The notes under the pieces: model-generated
Database searches by the model: none
What the model was told of the DNA's origin: nothing
Seen by the model: only the letters and a program-made list of their open reading frames with translations
Shown: positions 54,762-63,781 of the stretch, in pieces
Position numbering within the stretch: position 1 is the first letter of the stretch
Layout of the letters: each line of letters begins with the position of its first letter
Source of the DNA: JAJFGI01 sp036397065
GTDB lineage: Bacteria; Pseudomonadota; Alphaproteobacteria; Kiloniellales; J153
DNA length: 64,000 nt
Reading direction: 5' to 3'
NCBI GenBank assembly: GCA_036397065.1
Contig: DASWJP010000004.1
Location: 39,192-103,191 of the forward strand
Program-made: the position numbers and the translations under genes

Positions 54762-55805
54762 ATGACGCAAGGCGCGCCACCGCCACCGCCTTTACCACCG
54801 GCCAACCTCGACGAAATCCGCGGCCTGCTCAAGGACATGCCCGGCCCAGATGGCGAGGCCGGCGAGGCCGCGGCACGGCACCAGGGGCAACTGACCAAGC
54901 CCGCCGGATCGCTGGGCCGCTTGGAGGACCTGGCGGTCTGGCTGGCCACCTGGCAAGGCCGGCAGCCGCCGCGCCTGGAGCGGCCCTTGACCGCCGTCTT
55001 CGCCGGCAACCACGGCATCGCCGCGCGCGGCGTCTCCGCCTATCCGGCCGAGGTCACACGGCAGATGGTCAAGAATTTTCTCGACGGCGGCGCGGCGGTG
55101 AATCAACTCTGCGGTCTTGCCGCCTCGGACCTGCGGGTCTTCGAGATGGATCTGGATCAGCCGACCGCCGACTTCAGCACCGCCCCGGCCATGAGCGGCG
55201 AGGACTGCGCCCGCGCCATGGCCTACGGCATGCTGGCGGTGGAGCCGGGCATCGACGTGCTGCAATTGGGCGAGATGGGCATCGGCAATACCACCAGCGC
55301 GGCGGCCCTGTGCCATGCGCTTTTCGGCGGTTCCGCCACCGACTGGGTGGGGCGCGGGACCGGCATCGACAATGCGGCCCTGGCCCACAAGACGGCGGTG
55401 GTCGAGGCGGCGGTCGCCCATCACCGCAACGCCCTGACCGATCCGCTGGAAATCCTGCGCCATGTGGGCGGGCTGGAGCTGGCGGCCATCGCCGGGGCCG
55501 TGCTGGCGGCCCGCCGCGCGCGGGTGCCGGTGCTGCTCGACGGCTATGCCTGCACCGCGGCGGCGGCGGTGCTGCATGCCATCGATCCGGCGGCGCTCGA
55601 CCATTGCCAAGTGGCCCATGTCTCGGTCGAACCGGGCCATCGCCGCCTGTTGGAGCGCCTGGGCAAGCGGCCGCTCCTGGATCTGGATATGCGCCTGGGC
55701 GAAGCTTCGGGGGCGGTGCTCGGCTTGCTCCTGCTCAAGGCGGCGGTTGCCTGCCACACCGGCATGGCGACCTTCGCGCAGGCGGGGGTCAGCGGACCGG
55801 CCTGA
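54762..55805 (+). CDS. cobT: Nicotinate-nucleotide-dimethylbenzimidazole phosphoribosyltransferase CobT
   Basis: Activates the lower-ligand base of cobalamin. 347 aa from ATG 54762, with GGGGAG upstream. Family blocks: TKPAGSLGRLEDLA (about 45-58), FAGNHGIAARGVSAYPAEVT, LGEMGIGNTTSAAAL and GRGTGID. The last block reads GMATFAQAGVSG where, from memory, many relatives have Glu instead of Gln. A Pro-rich N-terminus (PPPPPLPP) precedes the domain. It is the only rightward gene of the cobC-cobS-cobT cluster. Confidence 0.93.
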   Translation: MTQGAPPPPPLPPANLDEIRGLLKDMPGPDGEAGEAAARHQGQLTKPAGSLGRLEDLAVWLATWQGRQPPRLERPLTAVFAGNHGIAARGVSAYPAEVTRQMVKNFLDGGAAVNQLCGLAASDLRVFEMDLDQPTADFSTAPAMSGEDCARAMAYGMLAVEPGIDVLQLGEMGIGNTTSAAALCHALFGGSATDWVGRGTGIDNAALAHKTAVVEAAVAHHRNALTDPLEILRHVGGLELAAIAGAVLAARRARVPVLLDGYACTAAAAVLHAIDPAALDHCQVAHVSVEPGHRRLLERLGKRPLLDLDMRLGEASGAVLGLLLLKAAVACHTGMATFAQAGVSGPA

Positions 55806-55807
55806 GC

Positions 55808-56629
55808 CTATTCGCCGATTTGCAGCAGCAGGCCGCGGCGGCGCGCCACATGATAGGAAAACAGGAACAGTCCGGCGCCGAGGACCAGGTACAAAACATC
55901 CAACAGGATGGCGTGGATCAGCAGATCCGTGCGGAACACCCCTTCGATCAGGACCGCGCGCATGCCTTCGAACACCGGCGCCGTGGGCAGGCACCAGGCG
56001 ACCGCCTGCAGCCAGCCCGGCAGCACCGAGACCGGATAGTAGATGGCCGAGACCGGCGCGATCAGGAAGATGGCGAGCCACGCCACGTTCTCCGCGCCCA
56101 GGCCGACGCGCAGGATGAGCGCGATGACCGCCATGCCGATGGCCCAGCCCATGACGATGAGCACGACGAAGAAGGCCAACAGCGACAGGCCCATGTCGAA
56201 GACCGAGGCCTGATAGAAGACGATGGCCAGGCCCGCCGCCGGCAGCACGCCGATCAGAGTGCGAATCAGGCTGACGGTCATCAGGGACAAGAGAAACTCG
56301 CTCGGGCGCAAGGGGCTGACCGCCAGGTTGGGCAGGTTGCGCGACCAGATCTCCTCGACGAAGGTGATGCTGAAGCCAAGCTGGCCGCGAAACAGCACAT
56401 CCCACAACAGCACGGCGGAGATGAGCACGCCCGACGCCTGGGCGATGTACGAGCTGTGGGCCATCAGGAACTGGGTCATGAAGCCCCACAGCACCATCTG
56501 AATGGTCGGCCAGTACATCAGCTCGAAGATCCGCGGCCATGAGGCGCGCATGAGATACGCCTGGCGCAGCACCATGGCGGCGATGCGGCTGGGCGCGAAC
56601 CCGAGGGTCGAGACCGTTCGGCCGGTCAT
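55808..56629 (-). CDS. ABC-2 type transporter permease
   Basis: 273 aa with about six transmembrane helices, of the ABC-2 (DrrB/NodJ-like) export group. It begins with an arginine-containing amphipathic stretch (VLRQAYLMRASWPRIFELMYWPTIQMVLWGF) and includes PLRPSEFLLSLMTVSLIRT. The ATG at 56629 overlaps the stop of the ATPase gene, so the two make one exporter. The cargo is unknown; DrrAB-type systems export drugs or glycolipids. Confidence 0.87.
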   Translation of the reverse strand: MTGRTVSTLGFAPSRIAAMVLRQAYLMRASWPRIFELMYWPTIQMVLWGFMTQFLMAHSSYIAQASGVLISAVLLWDVLFRGQLGFSITFVEEIWSRNLPNLAVSPLRPSEFLLSLMTVSLIRTLIGVLPAAGLAIVFYQASVFDMGLSLLAFFVVLIVMGWAIGMAVIALILRVGLGAENVAWLAIFLIAPVSAIYYPVSVLPGWLQAVAWCLPTAPVFEGMRAVLIEGVFRTDLLIHAILLDVLYLVLGAGLFLFSYHVARRRGLLLQIGE

Positions 56630-57489
56630 CGCGCCGCCGTGCCCTGCCGGGGCGCGGAAACAGCTGCGGGGTCTTCCAGGGTACGGGTATCGGGTGCGGC
56701 GGCGCCGGTTTCGCGGGCGATATCGAGGAAGACCTCCTCGAGATCGCGCCGGCCATAGCGGCGGATCAGCTCCGCCGGCGTGCCCCGGTCGACGATGCGG
56801 CCGCGGCGCATCATCAGGACCAGGGCGGCCAGCCGTTCCACCTCGGCCATGTTGTGGGAGGCGAGCAGGATCGCCGCCCCGGTGCGGCGCTGATAGACCT
56901 CCAAATAGCGGCGCACCCAATCCGCCGTGTCCGGGTCGAGGGACGCCGTCGGCTCGTCGAGCAGCAACAGCTCGGGCTGGTTGACCAGCGCTTTGGCCAA
57001 GGAGGCGCGGGTCTTCTGCCCGGCCGAGAGCTGGCCGATGCGCTGGTGCAGCAGAGTTTCCAGATCAAGCTGGCCGGCCAGCTCGGCGAGGCGCGCCTTC
57101 GGCTTGGGCACGCCGTACAGGCGGGCGAAGAACAGCAGGTTTTGCGCGACCGTCAGCCGGCGCGGCAAATCCACGTAGGGCGAGGAGAAGTTGATCCGCC
57201 CGAGAACCCGGTGCCGGTGCCGCACCATGTCCTCGCCCAGCACATGAATGGACCCGGCGGTGGGCAGCAGCAGGCCCAGGAGCATGGCGATGGTGGTGGT
57301 CTTGCCGGCACCATTCGCGCCCAACAACGCCACGGTCTGGCCGCGCAGGACGGTGAAGCCGATGTCGTCGACAACGCGCTTGCCGTCGAAGTCTTTGCAC
57401 AGGCCGGCGACCTCGATGATCCGGTCCGCCGTAGATTTCGTCGAGGGTTCCGTTGAGGATTCCGTCTTGGGCGTGGACATGCCCAACAT
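56626..57489 (-). CDS. ABC transporter ATP-binding protein (ABC-2 exporter)
   Basis: 287 aa from ATG 57489 (ATG 57480 possible). Walker A GANGAGKTTTIAMLLG (about 58-73), signature LSAGQKTRASLAKALVNQPELLLLDEPTAS with Walker B (about 149-178) and switch His in ASHNMAEVERL. The N-terminal 22 residues are Ser/Thr/Lys-rich and not part of the fold. Paired with the permease directly downstream by an ATGA overlap. Confidence 0.9.
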   Translation of the reverse strand: MLGMSTPKTESSTEPSTKSTADRIIEVAGLCKDFDGKRVVDDIGFTVLRGQTVALLGANGAGKTTTIAMLLGLLLPTAGSIHVLGEDMVRHRHRVLGRINFSSPYVDLPRRLTVAQNLLFFARLYGVPKPKARLAELAGQLDLETLLHQRIGQLSAGQKTRASLAKALVNQPELLLLDEPTASLDPDTADWVRRYLEVYQRRTGAAILLASHNMAEVERLAALVLMMRRGRIVDRGTPAELIRRYGRRDLEEVFLDIARETGAAAPDTRTLEDPAAVSAPRQGTAAR

Positions 57490-57542
57490 ATGCCATGGAT
57501 AACGGCGCCGGGCCAGAGCCGGCGAAACCTAGTCCCCGAACA

Positions 57543-58823
57543 TTACCCCCGAGATGCCGCCCGATGCCGGGCCAGGGCGTCCGCCAGGGTCTTGATCGAG
57601 CGCACGCGGGTCATGCGCCGCGCCAGCATTTCGTCCAAAAGATGCCCCTGATAGAGGGACACGCCAAGTGATTCGCCCACATTGAGGGCCAGCTCCGTAT
57701 CGCACCGCGCCAGGATCAACCGCTCCGGCCCGACCTTGTGCGCCGCCTGGCGCAGCTCGTCGCCGCCAATGCCATTCAAATGGTCGGCGAAGTCGGCGGT
57801 CCAAAAGACTTTCATCAAATCGAAGCCGAGACGGTCCCGATCGACGAGGGGGAGCGAGACATGCGTGATCCCGTCCAGGCAAAAGCGATAGCCGCGTTCG
57901 CGCAGAAAATCCCGGGCGAAAAAGTAACTACTCAAATCGGCGAATATGTCGATGAGCTGTAGTTCGATCACGATACTGCGCTTGCCGGTGTTATGCGTCT
58001 TGTCGAACTCCAGAAACTCCGGCGACAGCAACGTGGCGACATTCAGATTGAGGCTGAAAGCGCGGCGCAGGATATCCTCGTCGTTGTGCGCCAAAAAGGC
58101 GATCATGCACCGGTCCAGATGGCGGGTGAGATCCTGGAACAGCCAGATGTTGGCGTGCAGATCCACGCTCGGCATCAGCAACTGCCGCAGCGATTCAATC
58201 GACGTGTAGATTTCCTGGAAGACGGGCTCGGGCGTGCGGTCGATGCTGACGGCGCAGATCGGCTGGCGCAGGATCATGGTGGTCAGATCGGCCTGGGCGA
58301 TGGCCGACTCGATGACCGCCAGGCTCGGCGGATCGAGCGGTGTGGTGGGCGTGCGCTTCTTCACGGGGACAGGCGCCGCCGGGGCCTGGGCATCGTGGTG
58401 GGCCCGGTCGTCGACCATGGTTTGCGCCAGGCGCAACATGCCCTCGTAGTTCTGGGCCAGCTCGAACCACTCGCAGAAGGGCAGGTAGCCGCGTTCCTCC
58501 GACTTGAGCATCGGATCGTCGCGGAACAGAAAGCGCAGATGCAGGATGGCATGATCGATTTCCGCGACACTGGCGCCGTTGCAGATGAGCACCAGGTCGT
58601 CGTTGAACATCTTGAAGACGATTCCTTCAAAGTCCGTGACCAGACGGTCGAACGTGCTGATGGCGACGCGCAGGTGCTGGCTGCGCCGGTTGTAGAGGCG
58701 CAGCTCCGACAGCCGCACATGCACGGCACGGCGGCCTGCCTTGAACTTGCGCAGGCGTCGGACGAAATCGAGGAGGGCTGCCTCCTGATTCATCGGCGTC
58801 TGGGTGCTGGCTCGCAGGGGCAT
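57543..58823 (-). CDS. Degenerate EAL-domain protein
   Basis: 426 aa from ATG 58823, with AAGGA upstream; ATG 58793 is possible and an open extension to 58943 has no homology. The C-terminal half (about 180-415) resembles the EAL TIM barrel: IVIELQLIDIFAD, FARDFLRERGYRFCLDGI and a LLARGY-like VSLYQGHLLD end. The catalytic EAL triplet and most metal-binding Glu/Asp/Asn residues of active c-di-GMP phosphodiesterases are absent. It may be a c-di-GMP sensor or a scaffold. The N-terminal domain (about 1-170) is not recognised. Confidence 0.78.
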   Translation of the reverse strand: MPLRASTQTPMNQEAALLDFVRRLRKFKAGRRAVHVRLSELRLYNRRSQHLRVAISTFDRLVTDFEGIVFKMFNDDLVLICNGASVAEIDHAILHLRFLFRDDPMLKSEERGYLPFCEWFELAQNYEGMLRLAQTMVDDRAHHDAQAPAAPVPVKKRTPTTPLDPPSLAVIESAIAQADLTTMILRQPICAVSIDRTPEPVFQEIYTSIESLRQLLMPSVDLHANIWLFQDLTRHLDRCMIAFLAHNDEDILRRAFSLNLNVATLLSPEFLEFDKTHNTGKRSIVIELQLIDIFADLSSYFFARDFLRERGYRFCLDGITHVSLPLVDRDRLGFDLMKVFWTADFADHLNGIGGDELRQAAHKVGPERLILARCDTELALNVGESLGVSLYQGHLLDEMLARRMTRVRSIKTLADALARHRAASRG

Positions 58824-58974
58824 GGCGATCCTTCGGGAGCGCGGCCGGGCAAGGCCCAAAAATATCGAATGAGTGTGCGCCCAGGCGGTTGAGGATTTGT
58901 TAACATATCCACAACCCGGGGAACCGGCGGCGGCAGTGTCCACGACCTGGACGTGTATGCCTGCGGCTGTGTGC

Positions 58975-59823
58975 CTAGGCGATCAGATCGGCGACGTACT
59001 TGGGCAAGGCGAAGGCGCCGCGATGGGCCGCGGGGGTATAGTACCGGGTCTCGATCGCCGCGGCGGCGAAGCGCTGCTCCAACACGTCCGGCGCGACCGT
59101 GCGCAGGGCCGCATTGTCGCTGGCCCAGCCCAGGGCCATGAACCCGCCGACATAGGTGGGCACGGCGGCCAGGTAACACCCGACATCGGCGAACAGCGGC
59201 CGCAGCAGGCGCACCGTTCCACGCAGCTCCCCGCCCTGCATGAACGGCACGCCGTTCTGGGTGACCAGGATGCCGCCCGGCGTCAGGCAATTTTTGCAGC
59301 GGCGGTAGAAGCGGTCGCTGAACAGCACCTCGGCGGGGCCGATGGGATCGGTCGAATCGACGATGATCACATCGAATTTCCGGTCGCACGTGCCGACGTA
59401 ATCGACCCCGTCGGCGATCACCAGATCGGTGCGCGGGTCGTCGAAGGCCTGGCCGCAGATCTTGGGCAGATACTCGCGGCTGAGATCGACCACGCCGCGG
59501 TCGATCTCCACCATGGTGACCCGCACGACGGTGCGGTGCTTGAGCGCCTCCTCGAGCATGCCGCCGTCGCCGCCGCCGATGATCAGAACTTCGCGCGCCG
59601 CTCCATGCGCCAGGATCGGCACATGGGTGAGCATCTCGTGATAGATGAACTCATCCCCCTCGGTGGTCTGCACCACATCGTCCAGGGTCATGACCCGGCC
59701 GAAGACCGAGTTCTCGAACAGGACGATGCGCTGCAGATCCGTGCGGCTGTCGTAGAGCACCCGCTCCGCCTTCAGCCGCATGCGCACATCCGGGTACAGG
59801 GTCTCCTCGACCCAGCTGGTCAC
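58975..59823 (-). CDS. speE: Spermidine synthase SpeE
   Basis: Aminopropyltransferase, 282 aa from GTG 59823, which overlaps the speD stop (GTGA); an upstream extension of the frame lies inside speD. Family motifs: VFGRVMTLDDVVQTTEGDEFIYHEML (about 43-68), the decarboxylated-SAM loop LIIGGGDGGMLEEALKH (about 85-101), VDSTDPIGPAE and LTPGGILVTQNG. It works with speD in the same operon to make spermidine from putrescine. Confidence 0.95.
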   Translation of the reverse strand: MTSWVEETLYPDVRMRLKAERVLYDSRTDLQRIVLFENSVFGRVMTLDDVVQTTEGDEFIYHEMLTHVPILAHGAAREVLIIGGGDGGMLEEALKHRTVVRVTMVEIDRGVVDLSREYLPKICGQAFDDPRTDLVIADGVDYVGTCDRKFDVIIVDSTDPIGPAEVLFSDRFYRRCKNCLTPGGILVTQNGVPFMQGGELRGTVRLLRPLFADVGCYLAAVPTYVGGFMALGWASDNAALRTVAPDVLEQRFAAAAIETRYYTPAAHRGAFALPKYVADLIA

Positions 59824-60302
59824 GAGGCTTGGCCCCGCAGGTGCTCCCCGACGCTCACTTGCGTCGGCTTGAAGGCTTCGCGCAGCACCTCCACGGCCTC
59901 GTGCGGGCGCGCGGCGCCGCACATGAAGACGTCCAAGGCGGCATAGCCGCGCTCCGGCCAGGTGTGGATGCTGATATGGGATTCGGCCAGCACCGCCACA
60001 CCGGAGACGCCCATGTTCGGCGTAAAGTGATGCAGATGGATATGCAGCAGGGTTGCGCCGGCCGCCTCCACGCAGGCTCTCAACGTCTGTTCGATATGGG
60101 CCAGATCGTCGAGACGTTCGGCCCCCCACAGATCGATGATCAAGTGTGTGCCGGCGCAGCGCACTCCGTTACGCTCGATGAAATAGTCTTTGTTCCGGAG
60201 AGCTTCCGGCGCGCCGGCCAAGCCGGCAGCTTCCTCATGGGCGGTGCTTGAAACTGCTTCCAAGTCCATCCCCAATTGGAAGAGGGGGTATACGTTCGAC
60301 AT
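59820..60302 (-). CDS. speD: S-adenosylmethionine decarboxylase proenzyme SpeD
   Basis: Pyruvoyl enzyme that supplies the aminopropyl donor. 160 aa. The self-cleavage site is Glu-Ser in AESHISIHTWPERGYAALD (about 107-125), with the active-site His and Cys (FMCG) downstream. It has about 40 extra N-terminal residues compared with the short prokaryotic class (about 120-130 aa). The strong GGAGGAGG precedes the ATG. First gene of speD-speE. Confidence 0.94.
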   Translation of the reverse strand: MSNVYPLFQLGMDLEAVSSTAHEEAAGLAGAPEALRNKDYFIERNGVRCAGTHLIIDLWGAERLDDLAHIEQTLRACVEAAGATLLHIHLHHFTPNMGVSGVAVLAESHISIHTWPERGYAALDVFMCGAARPHEAVEVLREAFKPTQVSVGEHLRGQAS

Positions 60303-60349
60303 CAGTCCTCCTCCCCAACCAGTAGATGACCAGTGACGTGTGAGGGCGC

Positions 60350-60378
60350 GATATGCGGTACAACGTGTCGTAATGCAA
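60350..60378 (-). promoter_or_regulatory. Candidate promoter for speD-speE
   Basis: Reading leftward, TTGCAT (60378-60373), 17-base spacer and CATATC (60355-60350), about 40 bases before the speD start. The hexamers are weak matches. No speF- or polyamine-type leader was recognised. Confidence 0.35.
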
Positions 60379-60511
60379 GAGATTATCTAAGATTTTTTGG
60401 TTAACATTTCACCCTCGCCGTGAGGGGCGGTTTTCCGCCGCTTTCGCTTGCCCCTGGGCCCCGGATACAGTACGCGAACAGGGGCCCGGACGAGGGTTTC
60501 AGGGAGAACAC

Positions 60512-61108
60512 GTGGGCCGATTCGATCTCGATGCCTTTTTCGCCGCCGAGTGGGCGGAGCACGCGGCCGTTGCCACCGCCACCCGCGCGGCCCTGGGTGC
60601 GCCGTTCGCCGAGCTGGTGCGGCTCTGTGCCGGGGCCATTCGCGGCGGCGGCAAGCTGTTCTTCTTCGGCAATGGCGGCAGCGCCGCCGATGCCCAGCAC
60701 CTGGCCACCGAGCTGACCGTCCGCTATGCCGCCGACCGGGCGCCGATCGCGGCCATCGCCCTGACCACGGATACCTCGGCCTTGACCGCCATCGGCAACG
60801 ATCTGGGCTTCGACCAGCTGTTTGCCCGCCAGATCCGGGCCCTGGGCCGGGCCGGCGACGTGGCCGTGGGCATCTCCACCTCCGGGCGCAGCCGCAACGT
60901 CATCCTGGCCCTCAAGGCGGCCCGCGAGATGGGCCTGGGGGCGGCGGCCCTGGGCGGCGGCGACGGCGGCGATCTCAAGGGCCTGGCCGCACCCCTGCTG
61001 CTGGTGCCCTCGGCCGTCACCGCGCGCATCCAGGAAATGCACATCACCCTCGGTCAGATGCTCTGCGGCGCCTTGGAGCGGACCCTGGGCCTGGTCGAGA
61101 CACCCTAG
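60512..61108 (+). CDS. gmhA: Sedoheptulose 7-phosphate isomerase GmhA
   Basis: First step of ADP-heptose synthesis for the LPS core. 198 aa from GTG 60512, with AGGGAG five bases upstream. SIS domain: GKLFFFGNGGSAADAQHLATELTVRY (about 47-72), ALTTDTSALTAIGNDLGFDQLFARQI and GISTSGRSRNVILAL. The C-terminal block QEMHITLGQMLCGALE carries the conserved Glu/His. It is followed 18 bases later by hldE, as is common. Confidence 0.94.
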   Translation: MGRFDLDAFFAAEWAEHAAVATATRAALGAPFAELVRLCAGAIRGGGKLFFFGNGGSAADAQHLATELTVRYAADRAPIAAIALTTDTSALTAIGNDLGFDQLFARQIRALGRAGDVAVGISTSGRSRNVILALKAAREMGLGAAALGGGDGGDLKGLAAPLLLVPSAVTARIQEMHITLGQMLCGALERTLGLVETP

Positions 61109-61126
61109 GACCGGAGTGGACGCCTG

Positions 61127-62641
61127 ATGACCCCGCCCGACCTGCCCGCCTCCGAATCCGCCACCGAACGCGCATCCGACCTGGCCGCCGATCTGGCGGC
61201 GCTGACCCGGGCCCGGGTGGTGGTGGTGGGCGATGCGATGCTGGACCGTTTCCTGTACGGCGCGGTCGAGCGCATCTCGCCCGAGGCGCCCATTCCAGTG
61301 CTGCGGATCGAGCGCGAGGTGGCCATGCTGGGCGGGGCCGGCAATGTGTTGCGCAATCTGACGGCCCTCGGCGTGGCCGCCGAGCTGATCGCCGTGGTCG
61401 GCGACGATGCCCCCGGGCGCGAGGTGGCCGCCTTGGCCGCCGCCGAGGCGGGCGAACGCTGCCGCCTGCTGATCCAAACCGACCGGCCGACCACCATCAA
61501 GGAGCGGCACATCGCCGGCGGCCAACAGCTGTTGCGCACCGACCGGGAGAGCACCGTCCCGGTGGATCCGGCGACGGCAAAGGCGCTAGTGGCGGCGGCC
61601 CGCAACGCCCTGGCCGATCCGGCGGTGGGAGCCCTGATCCTGTCGGACTATGGCAAGGGTGCCTTGTCGCCGGAGGTCATTGCGGAGCTCATCGCCGCGA
61701 CGCGCCAGGCCGGCCGCCCGGTGGTGGTCGATCCGAAGGGGCGCGATTTTGCCATCTATCGCGGGGCGAGCGTGCTCACGCCGAACCGGCGCGAATTGGC
61801 CCTGGCGACCGGCCTGCCCACAGACGACGATGCCCAGGTGGTGGCCGCCGGCCGTGCGGTGGCCGATCAGGCGGGGATCGCCTACGTGCTGGCCACGCGC
61901 AGCGAAAAGGGCATGTCTCTCGTAGGTGGCACGGGGAAAGACGCCGCCGTGCACCACCTTCCCGCCGCGGCGCGCGAGGTTTTCGATGTCTCCGGCGCCG
62001 GCGATACGGTGGCCGCGGTCTTGGCGGCGGCCCTGGCGGCCGGGTGCGACGTGGTCCGTGCCGCACGGCTGGCCAATATCGCCGCCGGCATCGTGGTCGG
62101 CAAGCTGGGCACCGCCGTGGCCTATCCCGGCGAGATTCTGCGCGCCCACCATGCCACCGACCTGCTGGCGGCGGAGGCCAAGGTGGTGGATGCCGCCGGC
62201 ATGTGCGAACAGGCGTCGCGCTGGCGCCGGGCCGGCCTGACCGTCGGCTTCACCAATGGCTGTTTCGATCTGTTGCACCCGGGGCATGTTTCCTTGCTGC
62301 GCCAGGCACGCGCCGCGTGCGACCGTCTGGTGGTCGGCCTGAACAGCGATGCCTCGACACGCCGCCTGAAGGGCGATGGCCGGCCGGTGCAGGCCGAGGC
62401 GGCGCGCGCCGCCGTGCTGGCATCCCTGGCGGATACGGATCTGGTGGTGGTTTTCGGCGAGGATACGCCGCTGAAACTGATCGAAGCCTTGCTCCCGGAC
62501 GTGCTGGTCAAGGGGGCCGACTACACGGCCGAGCAGGTGGTGGGCGCCGAGGCGGTGCGCCGCGCCGGCGGGCGGGTGCTGTTGGCCAAGCTGGTGCCTG
62601 GCCAGTCGACCACCGGCACCATCGCCAAGCTCAACGCTTGA
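61127..62641 (+). CDS. hldE: Bifunctional heptose-7-phosphate kinase/heptose-1-phosphate adenylyltransferase HldE
   Basis: 504 aa, E. coli HldE (RfaE) type. The N-terminal ribokinase-like domain (about 25-340) has VVGDAMLDRFLYG, MLGGAGNVLRNL and FDVSGAGDTVAAVLA with the catalytic Asp. The C-terminal nucleotidyltransferase (about 365-500) has GFTNGCFDLLHPGHVSLLRQA with the HxGH motif and GLNSDASTRRLKG. Together with gmhA it makes ADP-heptose precursors. Its 3' end overlaps the convergent mmcB by 11 bases. Confidence 0.96.
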   Translation: MTPPDLPASESATERASDLAADLAALTRARVVVVGDAMLDRFLYGAVERISPEAPIPVLRIEREVAMLGGAGNVLRNLTALGVAAELIAVVGDDAPGREVAALAAAEAGERCRLLIQTDRPTTIKERHIAGGQQLLRTDRESTVPVDPATAKALVAAARNALADPAVGALILSDYGKGALSPEVIAELIAATRQAGRPVVVDPKGRDFAIYRGASVLTPNRRELALATGLPTDDDAQVVAAGRAVADQAGIAYVLATRSEKGMSLVGGTGKDAAVHHLPAAAREVFDVSGAGDTVAAVLAAALAAGCDVVRAARLANIAAGIVVGKLGTAVAYPGEILRAHHATDLLAAEAKVVDAAGMCEQASRWRRAGLTVGFTNGCFDLLHPGHVSLLRQARAACDRLVVGLNSDASTRRLKGDGRPVQAEAARAAVLASLADTDLVVVFGEDTPLKLIEALLPDVLVKGADYTAEQVVGAEAVRRAGGRVLLAKLVPGQSTTGTIAKLNA

Positions 62642-63104
62642 GAACGACGCTCGCCGCTGGCCGATCCTGGTTTTGCGACAACCGCTGCGCCGCGGTCTGA
62701 GCGAAGCGTAGGATTTGCGCGCGCCGCCGCGCCGGGTTCAGCCGCAGCAACGGCGCCTCGCGGCGCAAGGTGGCGCCGTACGCATCGGCGATCCACAGGC
62801 CGCACTCCTCAGGCAAGACCTGGCGCGGGAAATCCGTCGGCACGGCGAAATAGAAACGGTCGCAGTAAGCCATATAGTCGCGCCATTTATGATCGGCGCG
62901 GAAATCCTCGATGGATGATTTTACCTCGACGATGGCGATCGCGCCGTTCCGGTCCAGGGCGATGACATCGACCCGCCGGCGCGAGCGCAGGGTGAATTCG
63001 CTGAGGCTGACATAGCCAAGATCGCGCAGGGCACGGCCGACACCACGCGCCAGGGAGGGCGCCAACGGCTCAAGCGGCGGCGTATCGTCGCCGGCCGCGC
63101 TCAT
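62631..63104 (-). CDS. mmcB: MmcB family DNA repair protein
   Basis: 157 aa. It shows a PD-(D/E)xK nuclease-like core: RRRVDVIALDRNGAIAIVEVKSS (about 42-64) with Asp and Glu-x-Lys, then DHKWRDYMAYCDRFYFAVP. This matches MmcB, an alphaproteobacterial protein induced by DNA damage in Caulobacter. I saw no clear LexA box in the short upstream gap. Enzymatic activity is inferred from the fold only. Confidence 0.82.
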   Translation of the reverse strand: MSAAGDDTPPLEPLAPSLARGVGRALRDLGYVSLSEFTLRSRRRVDVIALDRNGAIAIVEVKSSIEDFRADHKWRDYMAYCDRFYFAVPTDFPRQVLPEECGLWIADAYGATLRREAPLLRLNPARRRAQILRFAQTAAQRLSQNQDRPAASVVLKR

Positions 63105-63202
63105 GCGATGGCAGATGGTGGCTGCAACGGCGGCATCCGGCGACCATAGCCGAAACCGGCGCAGCGGCGCCAGCCGCCGCCAGCCCGCCTACGAACCGGC
63201 GC

Positions 63203-63631
63203 CTAGAGACCGACGCCGTAGAGCAGGGCCAGCACCGGCAACAGCAGCACGGCGCCGGCGGCCAGATAGAACAGGAAATTGAAGGGCTGCGCGACCGCCA
63301 ACTGGCGGTGCAGGCGGGCGAAGTCGCGCCGCTCGGGGCCCATCAGAAAGACCAGGTAGAATCGCCGGCGGCCGAAAGGGAAGGACCGGCGGATCTCGAT
63401 GGAATGGTCGGCGATCTCGCGGGCGCCGAACATGATCGAGATGGCATCGCGCTGTTCCGCGGTGAAGGTGGCGGCCACCTCCGGGTTCAGGCGCTTGAAA
63501 TAGTGATTGAGAAACGTCTCTTTGGAGACGTCGGCCGTCTTGCGGCGCATCGATGGCGGCCGCGAGGTCCGCCCGGCTTGCTCCCGGGTGACTCCCCGCT
63601 CCTCGAGGGCGGGGTTGGACGCATCTATCAC
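63203..63631 (-). CDS. Small membrane-anchored protein of unknown function
   Basis: 142 aa from GTG 63631, chosen because GGGAGG lies upstream (ATG 63667 is an alternative). The N-terminal two thirds are soluble and basic, with ETFLNHYFKRLNPEVAATFT and RRSFPFGRRRFYLVFLMGPERRD. The C-terminus is one long hydrophobic stretch, or two short helices (about 112-141), so it is probably anchored in the inner membrane with the N-terminus inside. I recognise no named domain. Confidence 0.68.
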   Translation of the reverse strand: MIDASNPALEERGVTREQAGRTSRPPSMRRKTADVSKETFLNHYFKRLNPEVAATFTAEQRDAISIMFGAREIADHSIEIRRSFPFGRRRFYLVFLMGPERRDFARLHRQLAVAQPFNFLFYLAAGAVLLLPVLALLYGVGL

Positions 63632-63781
63632 GTTCTGGGCCTCCCTGCAGGGGCATCTACCCAGCAATTCTGGCGGGCCGGACTTGAGAAAGCGTTAAGG
63701 ATTTAAGGGCCGGAAGAAAAAGACGATTCGCCTGATTTCCGCGGTTCGCCGAGGGCCGGGCCGGGGGTCAGGCGGGCGGGC

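Noticed and set aside
58905..58913. ATATCCACA, one mismatch from a DnaA box, between the EAL gene and speE
   Set aside because: A single isolated site, expected by chance, with no cluster or AT-rich unwinding region nearby.
60448..62700. 750-codon rightward open frame over gmhA and hldE
   Set aside because: Low-complexity Arg/Gly/Pro translation in a shifted frame; gmhA and hldE in the other frames carry full family motifs.
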